A DNA stretch of 64,000 bases, taken from Armillaria gallica. Lineage: Eukaryota > Basidiomycota > Agaricomycetes > Agaricales > Physalacriaceae. The translations under genes were made by a program, and so were the position numbers. The notes beneath the pieces are model-generated. The model did no database searches, was not told where the DNA came from, and was given only the letters and a program-made list of their open reading frames with translations. Positions 46,729-57,686 of the stretch are shown in pieces; position 1 is the stretch's first letter; each line of letters starts with the position of its first letter. The stretch covers positions 372,001 through 436,000 of the forward strand of contig JBANDB010000017.1 of NCBI GenBank assembly GCA_037576215.1, written 5' to 3'.

Positions 46729-49291
46729 ATGGATACTGCTAGTGAGCAATGGGAAAAGCGCGCCCATCTAGGTTTGAACGAATCTGAGGCCGATGTCGCT
46801 GCTCAGTTCGCCACTGAGTCGAACACCTTGGATCCCAAGGAAGCTGCTCGGCTGAGGTATGTTACATTATTGAAGGTGTTCTATCGTATTGACTTCATCT
46901 GAGGTGGAAGATTGACAAGCATATTTTGCCTTTAATGTGTCGTGAGTACGACATGACAATTCTGGACGTCATGTAGCTGATATTCATCGCAGTTCTGTAT
47001 CTGTACGCTTCTACCTACTGGTGCTCCTGGTAACAAGGGGGGCTGATGCCGCCAAGGATGACATTTGCCGACAAGACAACACTCGGACAATCCTCCATTC
47101 TCGGCATTTTGTACGTTGCCTAGTCTCGTTAACCCTGAGATAGTACTCAAATTATTCCAGAACGGGCGCCCACCTGAACCAGACGCAGTTTAACTGGCTG
47201 GGGTCCGTATTTTATCTCAGCTACCTCGTCTTCGAAGTGCGTCTGTGCTCCCCTTGCCAGTTACACAATCCCGACAGTCATTCCCTCTAGTACCCTCAAA
47301 GTCTTGCGCTGCAGCGATTCCCTGTAGGAAAATGGATGAGGTAACGCAGGCCTTATGACCGTCTCCCATGCGTCGTCTGATTCGCGATAGTATAAACATC
47401 TTCATTTGGTCCGTCGCTCTCATCTGTCACGCTGCGTGCTCGTCGTTCGGTGGCCTATTTGCTGTGCGGTTCATCCTTGGGGTATGTGAAGGCGCGATCA
47501 CCCCAGGGTTCATGATCGTACGTCGCAATCCCTTTTCCGACCTCCAAAAAGTGCCGAAATTGAGCCGGCTAGGTCACCTCCATGTTTTACACGCGGGAAG
47601 AACAGACACAACGCACCGGTTATTGGTGTAAGTATCGATCGGGTTTTGCAAGCACGCGACGGCTGCTCATTTCCGTTTCTAAACTCAGTCCTTATGAATG
47701 GCTTCGCCATCATCTTCCTGGGTTTCGTCGCCTTCGGCCTTCTGCACACCAGGGTCGGTATTGTGGATCTATTGCACCCCCGTTTCTGATCGTTCACATA
47801 TCCTTTAGACGGGCAGCTTCATGCCGTGGCAATGGTTAGTGGAAACGCCGCCCGGTCTTAATTGCTAGGCACGCTAACGATCATCGCAGGTTAATGATCA
47901 TTACCGGCCTGATCACACTTATCTCGTCTGTGATCTTCTGGTGAGCGGCATTGTTAGGTACGGTCTCGGGACCGCAGCTCATTTCTTCGTCAGGTTCTTC
48001 TTCCCGGATTCTCCGACCACTGCACGTTTTCTTACCCCGGATGAACGCGTTAAAGTCGTACAAAGGATCAAGGTTAATCAGACTGGTGTAGAAAATAAGA
48101 CATGGAAGCGTGATCAGTGCGTCATTCTTTGCCACCATCATAGCTCCATATGCATAAGTTGGCGGACTTAGATTTGTGGAGACGCTTAAAGATCCGAAAA
48201 TATGGATCATGGTGCTTTTCGCTGCTATTGGGTACGCGCATTCTTCTACTCTTCTATCTAAAGATGCTGATTCAATTTTGTTTCTCCGACCAGAAATATC
48301 GTGAATTCTGTGGGTCATGTATTACACGCTACATAGCTGGAAGGAACTAATCCACATGCTCCATGCGCAGCTCACTAACCAACGGCAGCTCATTGTCAGC
48401 CAGTTTGGCTTTAGCGCCATCCAGACCACTTTGATCGGCTGTGTAGACGGTGTTGTAGAAAGTGGGTTACGCGCTTTTCGTAGAAGCGTGCCGTGGAACT
48501 GACGCGGTCCGCAGTCTTGACGATATGGCTGGGAATTACCCTAGCTTCGTTTAAACCCATTGGGCGCGGCTACGCCGGGGCCCTGATGTATATCATTGCG
48601 ATCTTGGGGGCGCTGCTAGTAAACTTACTCCCTTCGAGCAACAAGGTTGGCTTGTTATTCTCCTATTGGGTTTCAAGTAAGAATCTGCTTGTCAGTTTAA
48701 AACCACTAACTCATACCCTCTAGTCTTCGCCATTGCACCATTTCCCATCTTCCTCGGATGGGTAAGCGGTCTCACGTCGGGGCATACAAAACGTGAGTGA
48801 TCATTACCCCCTACCAAGTATATCCTACAACTGAGGCATGTTGATGCAGGGATAACTACCAATGCGTTAGTTCTCATTGGATACTGTGTCGGTAACTTTG
48901 CAGGCCCTTTCGTATGGAAAAAGCAATATCAGCCGAGGTACGACTTACTAGTCCTGATTGCCCTCCGACTAGGAAATAACCGTTCGTCAGGAATCATGTT
49001 CCATGGGCTTTGATTGCGGCATCCAACCTAGCGTCCGGGATCCTTCTTCTCATTCTCCGGTTTATGCTTGCCACCGAGAATAAGCGACGAGATGTGAATC
49101 GGCACCATGATACTTACGACGAAGTGTATGTGACGCATGTGAATGCGGATGGAACCACTGAGGAGAGGAAAGTTGATAAGGTATTACTGTCTCGTTCATT
49201 CTGCTCTCGAGCTTGGCTGATATACGTGCGCTCTCAGGCTTTTCTTGATCTTACTGATATCCAGAATAAGGATTTCAGATACCTACTCTAG
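46729..49291 (+). CDS. MFS transporter, DAL5/anion:cation symporter family
   Basis: Twelve-helix plasma-membrane carrier; the DAL5-type family moves allantoate, ureidosuccinate, small peptides, nicotinate or pantothenate by proton symport. The start at 46729 gives MDTASEQWEKRAHLG. Family motifs in order: WKIDKHILPLMC; DKTTLGQSSILGI (usual MDKxTLGxAA-type signature) at about 47070-47112; NQTQFNWLGSVFYLSYLVFE; YPQSLALQRFPVGKWM; FIWSVALICHAACSSFGGLF; AVRFILGVCEGAITPGFM; FYTREEQTQRTGYW; and the central loop FFFPDSPTTARFLTPDERVK, which is diagnostic for the family. The second half has QLIVSQFGFSAIQTTLIGC, LPSSNKVGLLFSYWVS and NAGPFV-type helices near 48900, ending DLTDIQNKDFRYLL with TAG at 49289-49291. 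Many introns; some borders (47520-47830) are unclear. The substrate is unknown. Confidence 0.85.
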
Positions 49292-49637
49292 ATAAAAATA
49301 TTTATGTCTCGATTTGGATTGTATATTGACATACTAGCAGCCGACGACTTTGGTGGTCGCTTTTATAACCTCATAAGGACAACAACACGCGCGTCAGAAA
49401 GAAGAGTACCAAATGAACAAGGTGAAGTTCGTTGAATGGGAATATTATGAGAGCTGAGCAGGCAATATTGCGAGATTCTGAGGTGACTTCACCGTACAAG
49501 TGACTTACAGTCGGAAATGTGTGGGTACGAGCAATTAGTAGCCCGATGTCGGAAATGTAGGACAGCACGAGGAGTTAATCAGGTATTTACGTAATTATTT
49601 TGTGCTCGATTTAGCAAAAACCTCAAATTAATTTTCC
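49292..49637. other. Intergenic
   Basis: About 345 bp between the transporter stop and the start of the next gene. No motif-bearing frame or RNA was seen. Confidence 0.4.
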
Positions 49638-51144
49638 ATGTCTCTCTCACCGAAGATTTCAAGCACGGTACTGCCATTTTTCACATCATGTCCGCGACCA
49701 TCAAGAAGGTGCTTTGCCGCCGGAGCATTTACTCCTGACACAGGCGAAGGTCGACGCAGGCGAAGACGCGTCCTCCGCGTGGATCGTCTACCCAACAATT
49801 ACGATGTCACCGAATTCCTCTCCACCATAGCGCCTACAGAATTGAAAGAATTGAATTTTCACCAAATTCTGTGGATCTACGCTTTTTTCGCCCAGTCGAC
49901 GCCGAAGAACGTAAAGGGCGCTGGCACAAGTCGCAACGGTACAAGGACGAGCAGATGAGCTTTGTGGGACCGTCTCGTCCAGTGGTGGGTGCCGGAATCA
50001 TTGCGAGAATTGGTGCATGGCATGCATCCAGACGCCTTATAATACCGGGAGAATGGACTGTTCAGACACTACAAGATCTTTTTACGCCATATGGAGCCGT
50101 CTGCTACGCCGGTGTCAGGGAGAACAGAGGAGTCGTGGAGTTTTTGAACATCGCGGATGCTATCAAGGTAATTGATTCTGTTGTTTTTGTGTATCTCTGG
50201 TTTCTTACATCTACTTTTAGGCGTACGAGGCTCTGCAACAGCATAACGTCGTGTTTCGCAGAGATCCGGACCGTGTGGGGACGACACCACGGAAAGTACA
50301 TATAACCGGGATTCAAAGAAATCAGGTCGAAGATCACGTCCTGACGACCTTACGCGCCGTGAAACGTTCCACTGGGCTAAGTCTTCGCCACGACGCGGAT
50401 AAAGAAACGATGGTGCGACATTAAACTGAGCGAAAATAATCTCTCATGGTCTCTCTAGGATATCGAGTTCTTTGACAAAGACGAAGCCGATACCTTCTTG
50501 TCTCACTTTCAGCCAATACTAGCAGAGCAGAAAAATCTTGCTGCGACAGCAATTGACACACCCAACCTTCATCCCATGATGGCGCTTGCTCTCAATCTGG
50601 GGGCAAAACGGGCATTGTGGATAGGCTTGCGGACCAAAAAGGCCGACGACGCCAACGCTTCTTTGGTACGAACAGTCTTATCGCAGTTCGGCGAAGTGAT
50701 GTCTGTCCGCTACCGCGCATCAGTGTCCGTATTGATTATTTGATAGTGCATGCAAAGAAGCTGATGATCTTCTAGTCCAGCGCCCTATTCATCACTTGTC
50801 GTCTTCTTCGCGGACGTGTATGCCGCAATGAATGCTCTCATTGGCCTTGAGAAAGGAGGACATTTACTTGCTGCATTTGCTGGCTGTGAAGTGAATTTTG
50901 CCAAATGGGATGGTATTGAAGATCCTCCAGAGGTGCATCGGACGATCGTTTCTGGGCCTACCGTGACTATACCCGTTCCATCTGAGAGTTGTTGTACGTC
51001 TTCTCTACGTATCCGAGTTGTTATTACTCACCATGTTCGCGTAGTGTGGAGGTACCGAAGAAACGACGGGAATATCGGTATACTCTTGCTTCCTTGTCAC
51101 GGGAAAGAAATGCAAAGCCATGGCAGCGAAGTCGAGAACAATGA
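49638..51144 (+). CDS. Uncharacterised RRM-like protein, probably mitochondrial
   Basis: The start at 49638 gives MSLSPKISSTVLPFFTSC, then PSRRCFAAGAFTPDTGEGRR and RVLRVDRLPNNYDVTEFL, a basic leader followed by a strand-loop that resembles RNP2 of an RNA recognition motif. A frame change occurs near 49860 (one base lost). Next: DLRFFRPVDAEERKGRWHKS, RRLIIPGEWTVQTLQDLFTP, YGAVCYAGVRENRGVVEFLN, the last resembling RNP1. After an intron: AYEALQQHNVVFRRDPDRVG, then DIEFFDKDEADTFLSHFQPI, ALNLGAKRALWIGLRTKKAD, VRTVLSQFGEVMSVRYRA, SSLVVFFADVYAAMNALIGL and EVPKKRREYRYTLASLSRER. The strand/helix spacing suggests two or three degenerate RRMs. The role is unknown; mitochondrial RNA binding is an inference from the leader. 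Confidence 0.6.
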
Positions 51145-51988
51145 CTTCGGACATACCATCTCCTGATATTGGTGGTGAACTCCCTCCCTTAGGTCAAGGC
51201 TGTAGCAAATTCTCGTTGGATAGACTTTGAGGATGTGCACCGTCACGCTTGGGTCGGCGTCCTATTGTCCTGTCTGTTGTTCTCGTTGGCAAGCACCGCT
51301 GATATAATGGGACGGTGACCTTTATAAAGTCTCTCGTCTTTGGCGTGGTACTCGCCGTTGAGATGGTCGCCCAATGAATTGGACTTCTGTTCGCAGGGGT
51401 ATTCTTCTTATGAATACTTACACTGTAAAATGGAGCGTTTTATCAATGGAGGCTCTTTCGTTGGCTTTCGTCTCGCACTTCATTCAAACGTATACATGGT
51501 TAGAATGTATGTGGTGGATGCATGAACGAACTGAACCTCTGATACAGATGCTGGGGTTTTTCCTCGCGGACTGTATGATGTCTGCACGTAATTGCATATT
51601 TATCTGGGTGGTGTCAAGGTTTCGTACATCTTGAGCAGTGCGCAGCTCTGGTAGAACATTCTATTCTTCTGAACGTTCTGGACGGGGGAGGTAACAGGAA
51701 TTACGACTTGCGACACCCTCCCCGTTCACAGTAGGGTCTAGCCCATCAGCAGTAGGTACACTTCGAAGAGAATGGAGAGGCCATCGAAGCAGAAAAGCTG
51801 AGAAAGCGAAGTGACAGAAAACTAAATGGCGGACTCTGGAGGTAAACGATTCGTATCGGCCGCCACGCTCGCATTTCTTCATTATTATCTGCTGGAATGG
51901 CACTAGCAGTATGAGCCATTGTCCTATGTATTAGAGACAACGCATTGTGAGAAAATCTTCAAGTGACTAATTTTTTTTCGGACTAAGA

Positions 51989-52049
51989 CGTAATGGATCA
52001 GTGGTTATATTGTGTCACAGGTACAGGTTCGACTCCTGCTAACGTCCTT
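51989..52049 (+). pseudogene. tRNA-like fragment lacking an anticodon arm
   Basis: Read 5' to 3', the stretch has a D-arm-like GGATCAGTGGTTA, a T-arm-like GGTTCGACTCC with CAGG/CCTG pairing around it, and outer ends GACGT/ACGTC that pair over five bases. The distance between the D and T parts is too short for an anticodon stem and loop. It is probably a decayed tRNA or chance similarity. Confidence 0.25.
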
Positions 52050-53199
52050 CACCGAAATGTTTTTTGCTTTTTCATTTTGTGACTTCGACGTTTTATAATC
52101 TGGAAGGCAGCCCGGGGCCCGGGCCCTGAAGAAATAGGCAATATGTTCGACGTGCTTGGAGGAGGGAGTACTGTACAGTGTAATGCATAATGAACCTGAA
52201 CGCCGCATTTCACGTGTTCGTGTGAACCTCAGCTCGGGAATCGGACGACAGGATCTCCGTTAAACTTATTATTAACACCACACCACCTTCGAAAGGTCCC
52301 TACGGCGACTAGCAGGTCATCTCCTTTGCTTTGGTATTGTACCAGTGACCTTGGATTCGCCACATTGTATCCGCTATCCCAGTGGAGCTTCATTTATACC
52401 GGACGGCAATCAGGATTCAGACCGACTGGCACCCACCGATATATCGTGATGAGCAGTACCTGATACATTGATGCCTTGATAATGGCTTCAAACGTAACTG
52501 GACATTCCGTCACTACTCAAGAGTTTCCACGTCACCTAAGCATGTCTTGGTCTGCTGGTTTCTCTGCTGCATATTTCAGCAAATCGCCATTTTGTGCAAG
52601 ACATCTGGTATAATAAAACGTCGCCTCACCGCCTGGCCTTCATTTCATCCTGAAACATCATTTAACAAACGTTTTATTGCTGGGACACTCCATGTACGCG
52701 TTGATATATCCTTCATTTGATTTGTCTGATACGTTGTAGAGGAGATGAAGTCTGCAGCCCCTGGATGAAGAGTCTGGATCCCGACCTTGGAGCGTTGACG
52801 CTTTCTCGCCTCATTTCTGTGGCACGCCCCCCCGCTAAAGAATGACTCTTCAATGCAGTCCAATCGTACTTTGATTAAACCATGTTGATGAGGGCGAGGA
52901 AACCGTCAAGAATTTTTAATAAACAGGTTTGTCTAGGCTTTTCTGTCGCTTTCCCCACTGATATAAACATAAGACCGGAGTATCATCATGAGGTTCCTAC
53001 CCGCAAATGTCGTAGCTACACGACATCCCCACACAAACGCGTGCATTTCTACATCCCGATAAACATACTCGGGACTGCAATGCAGAACATGGTAGGACGT
53101 CAATGGGACGGAGAGACCGCAGAGAAGCGACGTAACTATAAAACGTCTGGAACAAATCCTATGCACACCGGCATAGCATCCCGATCGCTTCCCCTAATA

Positions 53200-53445
53200 T
53201 CAGTGCTCGACACGTTGGCGATGGTTTTTCTTAGCTCTGGTTGCGCAGGCAGTTGTATGCCGTGCATATTGGTAAAAGTTCATCATTCCCAGTCCAGACC
53301 GATAGAGTTCAAGAACCACGTCACGGATTTCATATCGTAGAAGGGCTAGTCCAAACAATCCTTCGTCTCTACAAAGGTTCTCCCAAGACAGTGCGAAGCA
53401 GATGGCTGTGATCAACAGCGTTTGTATCTCCCACCACGCGGCCAT
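53200..53445 (-). CDS. Short hypothetical protein with one hydrophobic segment
   Basis: An 81-residue open frame beginning MAAWWEIQTLLITAICFALS has a single likely membrane or signal segment, then a charged helix-like part (RYEIRDVVLELYRSGLG) and a basic end. No family is recognised, and no exon partner could be joined. It may be an orphan gene or a chance frame. Confidence 0.25.
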   Translation of the reverse strand: MAAWWEIQTLLITAICFALSWENLCRDEGLFGLALLRYEIRDVVLELYRSGLGMMNFYQYARHTTACATRAKKNHRQRVEH

Positions 53446-54951
53446 TGTTAAATGCTAGCACTTGCCGGATTCGAAATTGAACCTTAGTTCTGCCGTACTC
53501 ATTTCAGATCTTTTCGCCTCTTTAGATGTGAGAAGTCTTCGTTCCTGGAGTCCATGAATCGCGTGCCTTCCAAGAGATAGTTCAGCTCTGCAGGTAGTAT
53601 CTTTCAAATAAGTAAGTGCGTACAATTTCTTTAAATCCGAGTTCCATTTTCTCACAGGAATGTTCGATAGCCGATGGCTTTATTTTGAGCGCAGACGTGA
53701 AGAATGGGCGGTCCTCTCGTACTCTCAGAGAAACGTCGGAACGCTAGGTGCCCGCTATTAGAAGTCATCCTTCGAAGCCCTAGCTCCATGATTATAATGG
53801 ACTTTAAACTGTTAGTACAGATGCTGATGCGCTGACATCCAACATATTTCGAAAAAGAAGAATTGGCTATGTGCGTAATTTATATGCTCTCAATCCGAGG
53901 CGAAACCTGAACCTCTTCTGTGACAGCTGCATGTGGGCACGGCACGCCCATTACTCACGGGGTCGGTGAAGGATCGGGAAAGACGGTCTGCAACAGCGCT
54001 CAGAATATCGTGGTTTTTTCAGTGGCGCAAGTATCTGGTGTTTCACTTCTCTCCTCTCGCTTATCCTTTTTCAAACTCTAATTGTCGTCTACAATATCGG
54101 GTCTTCCGGAGTGGCGGTGCTTACGCACCTACTTGTTTTGGGGTGGATAGATGAAGGGAGCAAGCTTCAACGTTGAGCTTTCCTCACGGATCGGAATTTC
54201 AATGAGCCCGATAAACGTAAAAGCGGGTTCTTCGGGTGCTCCTAGCATTCATCGCGGCGATCGATATTCAAGGTGGCGAACGCTATTGCAAAATATCCCT
54301 CAAAGCAGTCACAGCTTGTGTACTAGCTCCGCGGGTGTCCTTCCAGGTGGTTTTCTCGAGTTCAATATAAAACGACAGATAGAAGCCGGAGGAAATAAGA
54401 AGGGGGGGATGATGGCGATGGTAAATTCATTGGAGTTCCTGGTCATTTAGCACGGCCGTAAACGGTCCGATAACGGTACAGAGCGCATGGTCCAAGGTCG
54501 CTTCCAAGCAGTGGACTGAAACCTTGCTGGCAGTGTACATTCGTCCAAAATCCGCCGCCAAGAGCTTGATGGGGCTCACAGTTATGGACCTGAGGAATTT
54601 GGCAATTCAAGGAGCCTATCATCGCCTCTTTGTTACACGATGCACTGATGACAGAATGCCGACGAGACGAGGATTGCTGTAGCCTAGTGCATGGCTTCAG
54701 TCAGGCGAGTGATAATAATCTTATCATTTACCCCTCGAATTTTCACCTCCGTAACAGCGATCGGTCAGCGCTAACTTGAGAACGCATCTTACGCGAATCC
54801 AACACCGCAAAATGAATTCACGGTTCAAGCTGTCGGGCCTGTGTCAAAAACAAAACCTTAAGATGATACCCGGAGATCAAGATCGTCTCTCGAGAATAAA
54901 AGGGCGAAGGTTCCTGTCCTTTGCTACCGAGTTTGCTCGCTACCGCCAGCA

Positions 54952-57112
54952 ATGCTCAGTTTAACATTATTCACTCTTTTATCTCTCTCTCTTTTGTCTA
55001 GCGCCCATACCTTCACGGCTTCGAACGGTGCCCCGATTAATCAGCCTTACTCGTGGAGTCGCGCAGGACCAAATGGTGGTCTTTTGTTGCAAGGTCTGTC
55101 TTCGACATAATCAACCAATCACTTAGCTCAAGGTTGCTAGACTTCGCTGCTGTCGATCTGCTCGCACATTTTCATCGGGAGCGTATTCCTGAACGCGTTG
55201 TAAGCCCTCTTCAATTTGTTTCGCTGTGGGCTCACCGCCATCCCAGGTCCACGCCAAAGGCGCCGGTGCTCATGGTTACTTCGAAGTAACTCAGGACATG
55301 AGCGCAATCACTTCGAACAAACTGCTATCTTCACCTGGAACAAGAGCGAACGTCACTGTACGGTTCTCAACCGTCGGTGGCGAATCTGGGAGTGCAGATA
55401 CTGCTCGTGATCCCCGTGGTTTCTCGACGAAGATCAGAACCGAGGATGGGAACTGGGACTGGGTGTTCAATGACACACCCGTCTTCTTCATTCGCGATGG
55501 TGCCAAGTTCCCACACTTCATCCATACTCAGAAGAGGAACCCTCAGACACATTTGAAGGACGCTGATATGTTTTGGGTAGGTCCGAAATTATTTCAATGT
55601 TTCTGGTGCTCAAGTACATAATCAGGATTATCTCTCTCTAAATCCGGAGTCCGTTCATCAGGTCATGCGTTTGTTTTCAGATCGTGGAACACCAGATGGT
55701 TACCATGACATGCACGGATATTCTGGGCATACTTACAAGTGGACGAAGTCGGATGGAACATTTGTCTATGTCAAAACCACCCTGCTCAGAGATACCGGTT
55801 TCAAGGTTAGTTCCTCTGGCGGTCCTCTGCTTGTGTTTGGACGGTGTCTAATGAGATCTTTGGTTTTTCCCGCTTAGACGCTCGACAGACAGAACGCAAG
55901 TGCGCTGGCTAGCAGCAACCCGGATTACGGTACTCAAAAGCTCTTCGATGCCATTGAAGCGGGTGACTATCCTACATGGAATGTATACATTGTAAGAAGT
56001 CTTGTTCTACACTCGCCATGACTCATTAACACTACCTCAGCAAACTATGACCCCCGAACAAGCTGAAGAGTTTCGGTACAACATCCTTGACCTCACCAAA
56101 ATCTGGCCCCAGAAACTATACCCTCTCCAAGAAGTCGGCAGGCTCGTCCTAAACAAGAATCCGGACAATTACTTTGCCGAGATTGAGCAGGTGCATCTCT
56201 TTTTTCAAGTTGCGTGAAGTCCGATACTAATTTCTTCAACAAGATTTCCTTCTCCCCTGCAAACATGGTTCCCTACATCGAACCCTCTGCGGATCCTGTT
56301 CTCCAAGCGCGTCTCTTCGCTTACCCCGATGCTGCACGCTACCGTCTCGGACCCAACTACAACCAGCTCCCTGTCAACTGCCCTCTCTTCCAAGCTACCA
56401 ACTTCCAACGCGACGGCTGGGGAACGTTCTTTTCCCAGGGCAGTCGTCCGAACTACCAGAGTAGTACGCAGCCCTTGAAATATCAGGAGAACCCTGGTTG
56501 GATATATGGCGAGAGCTGCGCGGGCGGGGAGGCGTGTGATGAGGAACGCAGGGTGAACCATGAGAATTTCGTCGGTGCAGCGTATAGGGATCTGAGTGAA
56601 TTTACTGAATGTAAGTCTGAACTCGTTCCTGGTGATGATCACTGCATATGTATTGATGATGTTCCTGTCAGTGGACTTGGAACAGCCCCGTGCATTGTGG
56701 GAACTTTGGAATATCACGGAAAAGGAAGCTGTCGTTGGAAACCTCGCGTCGCATATGGTGAACATCAAGAATATCGAGATTACGAACAGGCAACGTCGGT
56801 GTATTCTTAACTCATCTGATATTTCTCCCCTGACCCAACACACAGTTTCCATATTTGCGGCCATTAACCAGGGTTTCAGTGACGTGAGTTTTTCATGCTA
56901 TTGGTCCGAGTTATTTTCATGACAATTCGGTTCCACAGTGTGTCGCCCGTGCTATAGGTGTTGCGTCTGTGACGCCTTTTACAGCCAAACCCGCGTCCGA
57001 AGCATTCAAGTTCAGGACCTATCGCGGACTTTCTGTCAATCTCACTGAGAGCGCTCAGAACGGTGATTTGACTCTCCAGCAAGTATCGACTGATGACTAC
57101 TACTTGGACTAA
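54952..57112 (+). CDS. Secreted heme catalase
   Basis: Monofunctional heme catalase decomposing hydrogen peroxide. The start at 54952 gives the signal peptide [20 protein letters not shown], so the enzyme is probably secreted. The mature part begins [20 protein letters not shown]. Introns: about 55094-55138 and 55200-55246. Motifs: [20 protein letters not shown] with the catalytic His and [30 protein letters not shown] (conserved RFST), [23 protein letters not shown] stretch with the distal Asn (about 55468-55520), [36 protein letters not shown], and [20 protein letters not shown] followed by [17 protein letters not shown], whose RxFxYxDxxxxRxGxN is the proximal heme motif with the Tyr ligand. 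The C-terminal part is [19 protein letters not shown] and ends YYLD at TAA 57110-57112. The length is that of a small-subunit catalase. The signal peptide is unusual for small-subunit forms, which are often peroxisomal. Confidence 0.92.
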
Positions 57113-57686
57113 GCAACTAAGTATTTAAGTGACGATTTATTGCATAATAGTGCATTATTACCCTTATTTAATAGGATTTCGATCATTTTTTTCAGGTTAC
57201 CTTGGCTGTTTTATCGTCTGCAAGTTATCTTCGTATAAGGTTTACGTAGAATCGTAATTCTAGGGTTGGTCAGAGCCTCTCTAGATGATAAGTTCTTCAA
57301 GAAACCTCACTGTTCTTCCGATTTCCTCCGCCTCCAACGTGCCTTGTCACGACCCTGAACACACATCAAGCTAAGCCTCCGGTCCGTTACACAATGTAGC
57401 ACGCTGCGACATTGTTGATTGACAAGGCCCAGGCGCAATTCAGCAGTGTCTTTCTTTACGTTTCTTACTGGTGAATTTGCTCAAGCAAAGGACGAACGTT
57501 TTGATAAAATCGAGGCAGATACCGCCCAATCGGATATACGTTCCGTCGCTCACACAGCGTAAACGGAAAATCAACTTCGACCGGAAGATCAACAACCGGT
57601 CGACATTTTGGGCCGGCCCATGTGTACATCCTTAAATATACCGCCCGCCCCCGAATTTTCCGTTCTTCTACCAAACCCTGCTTAAC
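57113..57686. other. Intergenic, upstream of acyl-CoA ligase
   Basis: About 570 bp. An antisense frame at 57465-57674 has no motif. It is read as catalase 3' UTR and ligase promoter. Confidence 0.4.

Larger units (their letters stand above)
51145..54951. other. Gene-poor stretch of 3.8 kb
   Basis: No confident gene. There are several short frames: 51374-51634 (+), 52882-53340 (+), 53200-53445 (-) with a hydrophobic start MAAWWEIQTLLITAICFALS, and 54151-54450 (+). One frame at about 54045-54170 reads SLLSLILFQTLIVVYNIGSS, VAVLTHLFWGWIDEG, which resembles a membrane helix, but no splice chain emerges. A tRNA-like fragment is listed separately. It may hold decayed genes. Confidence 0.35.
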
